Shown here in pieces: positions 1 through 5,144 of a DNA stretch of 8,118 nucleotides. The stretch is from assembly GCA_947452525.1 (NCBI GenBank), contig CANGCW010000037.1:1-8118 (forward strand). Direction: 5' to 3'. Source of the DNA: Actinomycetota bacterium (lineage in GTDB: Bacteria; Actinomycetota; Actinomycetes; Nanopelagicales; Nanopelagicaceae). The notes under the pieces are model-generated. The model saw only the letters and a program-made list of their open reading frames with translations. It made no database searches and had not been told where the DNA came from. The translations under genes were made by a program, and so were the position numbers. How positions within the stretch are numbered: the stretch's first letter is position 1; the number at the start of each line of letters is the position of its first letter.

Positions 1-1
1 A

Positions 2-250
2 ACTCTTGCGGAGATCATTGCTGAAACGAAGTCGCAAGAGAAAGTTCTGCTGATTGAGTCAGGTGTGAAAATTCTTCACGAGATAATGAATCTCGGCCTA
101 CTCGATGAGCTTCACTTGACGGTGGGCTCAGTCGGGGGCGATGGAAATTTCTTCGATGAGGATTTGCTCCAAAAAAATTTCACCATTGAATCAGAAGAGC
201 TTGCTGGCGAGGATTGCTTTCAACTCTGGAGAGTTAACTCAACCCACTGA
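2..250 (+). CDS. RibD C-terminal / dihydrofolate-reductase-like domain protein, 3' end only
   Basis: Only the last 82 codons are present; the start lies before the window, and the frame is open from base 2 to the TGA at 248-250. The visible protein carries the end of a RibD_C / DHFR-like fold: LLIESG followed by an alpha-helix, then LGLLDELHLTVGSV, the usual 'gLvDElhltvaPv' strand near the end of the family. Members are NADPH-dependent reductases, including the riboflavin-pathway pyrimidine reductase and many uncharacterised paralogues. The common EGG before the helix reads ESG here, a mild departure. With the N-terminal half missing I cannot separate a true RibD from a stand-alone paralogue, so no symbol is given. 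The last 12 bases overlap the convergent transporter gene. Confidence 0.75.
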   Translation, partial: TLAEIIAETKSQEKVLLIESGVKILHEIMNLGLLDELHLTVGSVGGDGNFFDEDLLQKNFTIESEELAGEDCFQLWRVNSTH

Positions 251-1078
251 GATTGCAGCTAGACCAACAAGTGCGCAGCCAACTCCGAAATATTGAAGGC
301 GATGCAAGCGCTCCTTCAAGAGCAGAAAAGCCCAGAGCGCTGTCACTAACGGGAAGAGTGACGAGAGAACCATTGAGACAGAGACCAATCCTCGTGTCAC
401 TGCCAGACCCAGTAATACATTTGCCAAGAAATCTGCTGCCCCGATAAAGAGAAGGGTCGGCACTTCTCGTCGAGAGAACTTTCCAACGCTGCGCGCAGAG
501 AGGGCAAAGAGGATGACAATCGAACTCGACGTTAAACGCATACTCGTCATCGTTAAGAGTGAATTTGTTTTAGATCCCTGCGCCATGAAGGCCATACAGA
601 GACCAAAACTCAGAGCTGAGACGGAGCCGAGGAGAAGCGGACGAATGGGAAGTCCCCCTTTTAACTCCGGACCGCTAGCCATAAAGATTCCAACCAGCGC
701 GAGCACCATTCCAATAATCTGAATCCGTGCAGGTACTTCGCCACCGAGGAATGCGATGAATACTGGAATCGCAGCCGATAGTGATGAGATGGGCGAGACA
801 ACGCCCATTCGACCAGTTGCGAGGCCTGCATAGAAAGCGGTCAATCCGGTCAGACCACATGCTCCTGCGAGAACACCGGGCAGAAAATAGCCGTGCATAG
901 AAAGGTTCGGAGCGATCCACGTTCCGGTTGCAATCAAGAGAAGTACACCGGTGGCCAACCCAATGAGTTGAGTAATCCCCACAACCTCAATCGCCTTATG
1001 GCGTTTGGCTAAGGAACCTCCAAGGAAGTCAGCGGTTCCCCAGAAGAAGCTGCTTAACAGGGAGAGGAGTGCGCTCAT
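239..1078 (-). CDS. EamA-family (drug/metabolite transporter superfamily) membrane transporter
   Basis: A 279-residue, strongly hydrophobic protein with about ten membrane helices (roughly residues 2-20, 34-52, 64-84, 90-112, 118-135, 147-167, 177-196, 206-226, 232-254, 261-279). This fits the two-repeat EamA architecture. Family-like signatures are FWGTADFLGG in helix 1, AFYAGLATGRMGVVSPI across helices 3-4 with GGE (Glu114) after helix 4, and the matching second-repeat end LLLKERLHRLQYFGVGCALVG with Glu256. These are inner-membrane permeases or exporters of small metabolites. The substrate cannot be read from sequence. The ATG at 1078 has no Shine-Dalgarno, but on the coding strand TAAAAT lies exactly 6 nt before it, supporting a leaderless transcript. 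It is divergent from DUF3000 and its stop overlaps the preceding convergent gene by 12 bp. Confidence 0.88.
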   Translation of the reverse strand: MSALLSLLSSFFWGTADFLGGSLAKRHKAIEVVGITQLIGLATGVLLLIATGTWIAPNLSMHGYFLPGVLAGACGLTGLTAFYAGLATGRMGVVSPISSLSAAIPVFIAFLGGEVPARIQIIGMVLALVGIFMASGPELKGGLPIRPLLLGSVSALSFGLCMAFMAQGSKTNSLLTMTSMRLTSSSIVILFALSARSVGKFSRREVPTLLFIGAADFLANVLLGLAVTRGLVSVSMVLSSLFPLVTALWAFLLLKERLHRLQYFGVGCALVGLAAISVG

Positions 1079-1084
1079 CCGATG

Positions 1085-1090
1085 ATTTTA
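1085..1090 (-). promoter_or_regulatory. Putative -10 element of the EamA transporter gene, leaderless arrangement
   Basis: Read on the minus strand this is TAAAAT followed by CATCGG and then the ATG at 1078. The hexamer matches TATAAT at five of six positions, and its end is 6 nt from the start codon, so transcription would begin at or next to the A of ATG. No convincing -35 is present: the best candidate, TTGAAG (1113-1118 on the minus strand), is 22 nt away, which is too far. The transcription start is inferred, not shown. Confidence 0.55.
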
Positions 1091-1138
1091 CCCACATGGT
1101 CGATAGTCGCGCCTTCAAGTGATTACATTCCTTTGCAA

Positions 1139-1144
1139 TAAAAT
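1139..1144 (+). promoter_or_regulatory. Putative -10 element of the DUF3000 gene, leaderless arrangement
   Basis: TAAAAT is followed by CACCTA and the ATG at 1151, mirroring the arrangement of the divergent transporter gene across the same 72-bp gap. No purine-rich Shine-Dalgarno is present upstream of 1151. No clear -35 is seen (TTCAAG at 1114-1119 has a 19-nt spacer and a poor match). Transcription from the A of the start codon is inferred. Confidence 0.55.
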
Positions 1145-1150
1145 CACCTA

Positions 1151-1729
1151 ATGGCCACATCGCGTTCCCTCAAGAGTCACGAGACTCTCTTTGGCGAACT
1201 TCGCATAGTTACACCTCGTGCCGAGATAACGTTGGAGGAAGTGCCAGCGCCTCAAAAACTCGCCCCTTTTGCGATTGCATTCTCTGCAGATGTTCTTGAT
1301 GGGCCGCTAGAAGATGATGACTCTGAAGCGATTGCAACAGGTCGCTTTGTTCTACTCCATGACCCACAAGGGCAAGAGGGTTGGTCAGGAGATTTTCGCT
1401 GCGTAACGTATGTGCGCGCAACAATCGACTCTGAGATGGCAAGTGATCCGCTGCTATGCGATATCGGCTGGAGTTGGCTCATGGATACTCTTCGTGAGAA
1501 TGGCTCTGACTTTGGCAGCGAGAGTGGAACTGTTACTCGCGTTGCAAGCTCCACCTACGGAATGCTTGAAGCGCGTGATGGTGAATCAGAGATTGAGATT
1601 CGCGCATCGTGGACTCCCCTCAATATCGATTCACTTGTTGGACACCTGAAGGCCTGGATGAAGGTCCTTGAAATTGCAGCTGGACTTGAACCCGTTCCAC
1701 CTGGGGTCTCTCAGATGATCCGTCGATAG
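1151..1729 (+). CDS. DUF3000 family protein
   Basis: A 192-residue soluble protein with no signal peptide or membrane segment. Its conserved blocks match what I recall of the actinobacterial DUF3000 family: a VPAPQKLAPFA stretch (31-41), TGRFVLLHDPQGQEGW (63-78), RCVTYVRA (83-90), EMASDPLL (95-102), IGWSWL (105-110), GTVTRVASS (126-134), EIEIRASWTPL (147-157) and a C-terminal AAGLEPVPPGV (176-186). The length is typical. The biochemical function is unknown for the whole family. In other actinobacteria the gene commonly lies near ribonuclease D, as here, where the stop is 11 nt before the rnd start. The ATG at 1151 was chosen because it lies directly behind a TAAAAT box and because conserved sequence begins only about 30 residues later. 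Confidence 0.88.
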   Translation: MATSRSLKSHETLFGELRIVTPRAEITLEEVPAPQKLAPFAIAFSADVLDGPLEDDDSEAIATGRFVLLHDPQGQEGWSGDFRCVTYVRATIDSEMASDPLLCDIGWSWLMDTLRENGSDFGSESGTVTRVASSTYGMLEARDGESEIEIRASWTPLNIDSLVGHLKAWMKVLEIAAGLEPVPPGVSQMIRR

Positions 1730-1740
1730 TTCTATCTCAC

Positions 1741-3048
1741 ATGGTTGATGATGTTGAAGTAACAGCCGAAGTGGTTTTGCCCCCGCTTCTCTCCACTCCG
1801 CACAATGATGGCAACGGCCTTCCCTCTCTCATTGAGACCGAGAGCGCTTTCAGGTTGATGATTGCAGAGTTAGAGAATGGCACTGGTCCGATTGCAATTG
1901 ATGCTGAACGAGCTTCAGGCTACAAATACAGTCAACGTGCTTACCTCATTCAAATCTATCGCCGTGGCGGCGGTCTCCACCTCATTGATCCGATTCCACT
2001 CTCTGATCCAGCGCTGTGGATTGAGTTAAGTGAGAAGTTCAGCGATTGTGAATGGATCATTCACGCAAGCACACAAGATCTTCCATGCCTACGCGAACTT
2101 CAATTTACTGCCCACACTCTCTTTGATACCGAATTGGGCGCGCGAATTGCCGGTTGTGAACGAGTCGGCCTTGGACCTCTCGCTGAATCGCTATTAGAGA
2201 TTCGCTTGGCGAAAGAGCACTCAGCCGTTGATTGGTCCACTCGACCACTTCCAGAATCGTGGCTTAACTACGCAGCCCTCGATGTTGACGTGCTCGTTGA
2301 TCTGCGCGATCAAGTAGAGAAACTTCTCCGTGAGAGCAATAAGTTGGCGTGGGCGGAGGCAGAGTTCGCTTCAATCCTCGACGCCCCTCCACCTGAACCG
2401 CGCACAGATCCATGGCGTCGCACATCAGGCATACATAAAATCAAAGACCGTCGCACCTTGGGAATTATCAAAGCGATGTGGCACGCACGCGATGAGTACG
2501 CCCGCAAGATAGATAAGGCACCTGGTCGAATCTTTAACGATGAGGTTCTCGTCGAGATAGGCCTCCGCCGTCCTGCAACGATTGATGCCTTCAAGAAGTT
2601 GACGACCCGCAGAAGGCCGGATGCGAAGTATCCATTTGCAGAATGGTTTGCGGCCCTTCGAGAGGTTCTTGCGCTCCCTGAAGATCAACTGCCTCAGGTC
2701 AGAGTTCCTTCGACCGCGCTTCCACCGACAAAGTTATGGGCAGACCGCAATCCGCTGGGGTACGCCCGATACACCCACGCCAGGGCGCTCCTGCTTGCCC
2801 TCAGCGATGAGATCAAGGTCCCGGTTGAGAACATCGCCTCCCCTGACTCAGTGCGTAACCTTTTATGGAGCGAGCCACCTGCAGACCAGAGCGAATGGGG
2901 CTCATACGTTGAGCGCCGCCTCGCTGAACTTGGGGTGAGACCCTGGCAGATCGAGCTCGCTAAAACCCCACTCAGCTCGATATTGGGCGTTAAAGAGCCA
3001 TTTAAGGCGGTCGAGCCTGAGGCAGAGGAGCCCGCCTCTAATAACTAG
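1741..3048 (+). CDS. rnd: Ribonuclease D-type 3'-5' exonuclease with HRDC domain
   Basis: A 435-residue DEDDy-family exoribonuclease, expected in the cytoplasm to trim 3' ends of structured RNAs such as tRNA precursors. All three exonuclease motifs are intact: Exo I IAIDAER with Asp54 and Glu56, Exo II HASTQDLPCL with Asp113, and Exo III YAALDVD with Tyr177 and Asp181, which fits the YxxxD pattern. An HRDC nucleic-acid-binding domain follows at about 235-315 (DRRTLGIIKAMWHARDEYA onward). The remaining C-terminal region (about 330-415) corresponds to the second helical region typical of actinobacterial members, and the last 20 residues are acidic and probably disordered. It starts 11 nt after DUF3000 with no recognisable Shine-Dalgarno, so it is probably co-transcribed with it. 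The first 30 residues are not conserved-looking, so the exact start is the least certain part. Confidence 0.92.
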   Translation: MVDDVEVTAEVVLPPLLSTPHNDGNGLPSLIETESAFRLMIAELENGTGPIAIDAERASGYKYSQRAYLIQIYRRGGGLHLIDPIPLSDPALWIELSEKFSDCEWIIHASTQDLPCLRELQFTAHTLFDTELGARIAGCERVGLGPLAESLLEIRLAKEHSAVDWSTRPLPESWLNYAALDVDVLVDLRDQVEKLLRESNKLAWAEAEFASILDAPPPEPRTDPWRRTSGIHKIKDRRTLGIIKAMWHARDEYARKIDKAPGRIFNDEVLVEIGLRRPATIDAFKKLTTRRRPDAKYPFAEWFAALREVLALPEDQLPQVRVPSTALPPTKLWADRNPLGYARYTHARALLLALSDEIKVPVENIASPDSVRNLLWSEPPADQSEWGSYVERRLAELGVRPWQIELAKTPLSSILGVKEPFKAVEPEAEEPASNN

Positions 3049-3057
3049 AAGTGAGGA

Positions 3058-3087
3058 GAATTACGCAACAGATAGGTTGCGTAATTC
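3058..3087. promoter_or_regulatory. Perfect 12-bp-arm inverted repeat between rnd and the FTR1 gene
   Basis: The arms are GAATTACGCAAC (3058-3069) and GTTGCGTAATTC (3076-3087), exact reverse complements around a 6-nt centre AGATAG. It begins 9 nt after the rnd stop. No T-run follows on either strand, so it is not a standard intrinsic terminator, although a tail-less one is possible. The right arm contains TTGCGT (3078-3083), which lies exactly 17 nt before the TAGGCT -10 candidate of the FTR1 gene. The palindrome therefore covers the -35 position and could be a repressor site. It does not match the Fur or IdeR/DtxR consensus. Confidence 0.6.
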
Positions 3088-3106
3088 AAAGTAAGGGCCC
3101 TAGGCT
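3078..3106 (+). promoter_or_regulatory. Putative FTR1 promoter (TTGCGT – 17 nt – TAGGCT), leaderless
   Basis: The -35 candidate TTGCGT (3078-3083) and the -10 candidate TAGGCT (3101-3106) are separated by 17 nt. The -10 has the TAnnnT form and ends 6 nt before the ATG at 3113 (spacer TCAACC). No Shine-Dalgarno precedes that ATG. The geometry is the same as at 1139-1144 and 3937-3942, which raises confidence above that of the weak hexamers alone. Confidence 0.5.
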
Positions 3107-3112
3107 TCAACC

Positions 3113-3904
3113 ATGTTGAGCACCTTTCTCATAGCCCTCCGTGAAGGCATGGAGGCTGCTCTCATTGTCAGCATCCTCCTCGCATACCTCAAGCGCTCGG
3201 AGCGCCCAGGAAGTCGTTATATCTGGATTGGTGTCATCGCAGCACTTGTCCTCAGCTTCGGGCTTGGCGCATTCCTCTCCTTTACATCTACACAACTCTC
3301 CGTCAAGGGTGAGCAGATCTTCGCTGGTACTACCTCGGTTGCGGCAGTTGTATTTGTTGTAGGCATGGTCTTCTGGATGAAGCGGAGCGCTCGCTTCATC
3401 AGTAAGCAGTTGCAAGAGAAGGTTGATGCATCAATTCCATTGGGAAGTATTGGTTTAATTTCTGTTGCCTTCTTTGCTGTGGTTCGCGAGGGCTTGGAAA
3501 CGGCGCTCTTCATCTACTCCAATTTTAAGACGGTCTCATCCGATACCGCCCCATCGATTGGCTTGGTTCTCGGTCTCTTCGCTGCAGTCTCACTCGGCGT
3601 CCTCACATATCGCAAGAGCGTGAAGATTAACCTCGGAACATTCTTTAAGTACACCGGCATCGCACTCCTCATCGTTGCCGCTGGAGTTCTCTCCCATGCG
3701 CTCCACGAGTTCCAGGAGTTTGGCGCCCTTCCAGGCGCGCATGCCTTCGCCTGGAATATCGGAGGCGGAGGATCCTTTATCGCCACTGTCCTAGATGGCA
3801 CGATCGGAATCTCGACTTCCATTACCTGGCTCCAATTGGCAGTCTGGGCCCTCTTCCTCGGCACCACCCTGCGGATCTATCTCCGTAAGCCTGTAGCCGC
3901 ATAA
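3113..3904 (+). CDS. FTR1-family (EfeU/Ftr1p-type) high-affinity iron permease
   Basis: A 263-residue polytopic membrane protein with about seven helices and the two diagnostic iron-binding motifs of the FTR1 family: REGME at residues 10-14 in helix 1 and REGLE at 125-129 in helix 4. Length and the two-repeat layout are normal, and the opening MLSTFLIALREGMEA matches where family members usually start. It should import iron across the cytoplasmic membrane. EfeUOB systems pair the permease with an EfeO cupredoxin-type lipoprotein and an EfeB haem peroxidase, but neither is adjacent: the flanks are rnd and fadA. It probably acts alone or with partners encoded elsewhere. Its own promoter candidate and a terminator-like hairpin frame it as a single-gene unit. 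HEFQE near residues 198-202 is another acidic/His cluster worth noting. Metal specificity is inferred from the family. Confidence 0.9.
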   Translation: MLSTFLIALREGMEAALIVSILLAYLKRSERPGSRYIWIGVIAALVLSFGLGAFLSFTSTQLSVKGEQIFAGTTSVAAVVFVVGMVFWMKRSARFISKQLQEKVDASIPLGSIGLISVAFFAVVREGLETALFIYSNFKTVSSDTAPSIGLVLGLFAAVSLGVLTYRKSVKINLGTFFKYTGIALLIVAAGVLSHALHEFQEFGALPGAHAFAWNIGGGGSFIATVLDGTIGISTSITWLQLAVWALFLGTTLRIYLRKPVAA

Positions 3905-3923
3905 AGGCGGTTGTTCTCTTTTT
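3894..3923 (+). terminator. Probable intrinsic terminator of the FTR1 gene
   Basis: The CCGC at 3897-3900 pairs with GCGG at 3907-3910, and the stem extends outward by G-U, A-U and U-G pairs to 3894/3913. The 6-nt loop contains the FTR1 stop codon (3902-3904). A pyrimidine tail TTCTCTTTTT (3914-3923) follows directly. The stem is modest (four G-C pairs) but the tail is convincing. It would separate the iron permease from the downstream beta-oxidation operon. Confidence 0.5.
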
Positions 3924-3924
3924 C

Positions 3925-3940
3925 GTTACTCACGAGTAAC
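3925..3940. promoter_or_regulatory. 16-bp palindromic operator candidate of the fadAB operon
   Basis: GTTACTC (3925-3931) and GAGTAAC (3934-3940) are perfect 7-bp inverted arms around AC. The right arm overlaps the first four bases of the -10 candidate TAACCT (3937-3942), so a bound protein would block RNA polymerase. Size, symmetry and position resemble operators of TetR-family repressors, which often control fatty-acid degradation genes in actinobacteria. The regulator is not encoded in this window, and its family is an inference. Confidence 0.6.
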
Positions 3941-3942
3941 CT
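3937..3942 (+). promoter_or_regulatory. Putative -10 element of fadA, leaderless arrangement
   Basis: TAACCT (TAnnnT form) is followed by TTTGGT and the ATG at 3949. That repeats the 6-nt spacing seen at three other genes here. No purine-rich Shine-Dalgarno precedes 3949. No good -35 is evident; the nearest, TTGTTC at 3911-3916, has a 20-nt spacer and lies inside the upstream terminator. Confidence 0.5.
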
Positions 3943-3948
3943 TTTGGT

Positions 3949-5142
3949 ATGTCCACTTCACGAGTAGTCCTCTGCGATGCAGTTCGCTCCCCATTCGGCA
4001 AGGCAGGAAGCCTCTACACCGGCGTCCGCGCCGATGACATCATGGTCAGAACGTTGCGAGGGCTCTTCGAGCGAAACCCGGAACTTGATTTAACGCAGAT
4101 TGATGACGTCGCCATCGCCGCTGCAACGCAGGTTGGCGATCAAGGCATGAATATCGGTCGATCAGCATCATTACTCGCTGGAATTCCCGAGAGCGTTCCT
4201 GGTTACTCTGTTGATCGTTGGTGCGCAGGCGCACTGACTGCAACAACAACTCTCGCTGGCGCCATTGCGATGGGCGCATACGACTTAGCAATTGCTGGCG
4301 GGGTCGAACATATGGGTAACCATCCCATGGGCGATTTAATGGATCCCAACCCGCGTTACCTCGCGGAGAAGTTAGTTGATCCTGATGCGCTCGCCATGGG
4401 TTCTACGGCAGAACGTCTCCACGATAAATTTCCGCATCTCACGAAAGAGCGGGCAGATGTGTATTCGCTCAACTCGCAGCGAAAGACCGCTGAAGCTTAT
4501 GCATCCGGTGAGATTCAGAGAGATTTGATTCCCGTAGCGATTCGCAATCCAGAACTCGGTTGGTCTATTGCGACCGTTGATGAACCTCCGCGTCCCGGGA
4601 CAACGTTAGAAGCGCTAGCCGGATTGAAGACCCCATTTAGAGCGGGCGGTCGCGTTACCGCTGGAAATGCAGCGGGACTCAACGATGGCGCGACCGCTGC
4701 GATTCTCGCCAGCGAAGAGAAGGCGCGCGCATTGGGACTCCCGGTTAAAGCACGTTTAGTCTCCTTTGCATTTGCTGGTGTCGCACCAGAGATCATGGGA
4801 TATGGTCCTGTTCCATCAACAATCAAGGCGTTGAAGAAGGCAAATTTGAATATCAGCGACATCGGCCTCTTTGAGGTGAATGAGGCCTTCGCAATCCAAG
4901 TACTCAGCTTCCTTGATCACTTTGGAATTGCAGATGATGATCCGCGCGTCAATATTCATGGCGGTGCAATCGCCGTGGGTCACCCACTCGCCTCATCTGG
5001 AATTCGTCTCATGCTTAACCTCGCGCGCGGCTTTGAACTGCGCCCCGATGTTCAGTACGGCCTAACAACAATGTGTATCGGTCTCGGCATGGGCGGCACC
5101 ATCATCTGGGAGAACCCTCACTATCTCGGAAAGAGAGGCTAA
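3949..5142 (+). CDS. fadA: Acetyl-CoA acyltransferase (3-ketoacyl-CoA thiolase)
   Basis: A 397-residue thiolase of normal length for degradative thiolases. It cleaves 3-ketoacyl-CoA with CoA to acetyl-CoA and a shortened acyl-CoA, the final step of each beta-oxidation round. The catalytic set is complete: nucleophilic Cys92 in DRWCAGALTA, the NEAFA motif at 311-315, His345 in AVGHPLASSG, and Cys376 in the CIGLGMGG motif near the C-terminus. The N-terminus VVLCDAVRSPFGKAG is typical. fadB follows two bases after the stop, so the pair forms an operon and probably a multienzyme complex. The promoter candidate overlaps a 16-bp palindrome, suggesting repression released by a fatty-acid or acyl-CoA signal. 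An acetoacetyl-CoA thiolase (AtoB-like) is the alternative, but pairing with a FadB-type enzyme favours beta-oxidation. Confidence 0.93.
   Translation: MSTSRVVLCDAVRSPFGKAGSLYTGVRADDIMVRTLRGLFERNPELDLTQIDDVAIAAATQVGDQGMNIGRSASLLAGIPESVPGYSVDRWCAGALTATTTLAGAIAMGAYDLAIAGGVEHMGNHPMGDLMDPNPRYLAEKLVDPDALAMGSTAERLHDKFPHLTKERADVYSLNSQRKTAEAYASGEIQRDLIPVAIRNPELGWSIATVDEPPRPGTTLEALAGLKTPFRAGGRVTAGNAAGLNDGATAAILASEEKARALGLPVKARLVSFAFAGVAPEIMGYGPVPSTIKALKKANLNISDIGLFEVNEAFAIQVLSFLDHFGIADDDPRVNIHGGAIAVGHPLASSGIRLMLNLARGFELRPDVQYGLTTMCIGLGMGGTIIWENPHYLGKRG
5131..5138 (+). promoter_or_regulatory. Ribosome binding site deciding the GTG start of fadB
   Basis: AAGAGAGG sits inside the last codons of fadA and ends 6 nt before the GTG at 5145. 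It is the clearest Shine-Dalgarno in the window and belongs to the one gene that is certainly internal to an operon, in contrast to the genes with leaderless-type starts. It argues for GTG 5145 over the in-frame ATG at 5073. Confidence 0.7.
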
Positions 5143-5144
5143 TC

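Noticed and set aside
231..240. GAGTTAACTC palindrome at the end of the RibD_C-like gene, vaguely like the fadA operator
   Set aside because: A 10-bp coding-region palindrome with no spacer and a different core sequence. It is not near any promoter and is plausible by chance.
237..251. Possible terminator hairpin CTCA...TGAG at the first convergent junction
   Set aside because: The stem is only 4 bp with no T-tract on either side.
1108..1118. TTGAAG as the -35 of the transporter promoter
   Set aside because: The spacer to the -10 would be 22 nt, outside the usual 16-19 range.
2310..2688. Open frames antisense to rnd and others nested in fadA, fadB and dxs
   Set aside because: They overlap well-supported conserved genes, have arginine/serine-rich compositions typical of shadow frames, and have no start signals or recognisable domains.
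3093..3112. IdeR/DtxR-type iron box near the FTR1 start (TAGGCT...AACC)
   Set aside because: Only one half resembles the consensus, with two extra bases; the left half (GGGCCC) does not match, and TAGGCT is better explained as a -10 element.
5073..5144. In-frame ATG upstream of fadB that would add 24 residues
   Set aside because: The extension lies inside fadA, is rich in His/Arg with no family resemblance, and has no better signal than the GTG at 5145, which has AAGAGAGG 6 nt upstream and sits 2 nt after the fadA stop.
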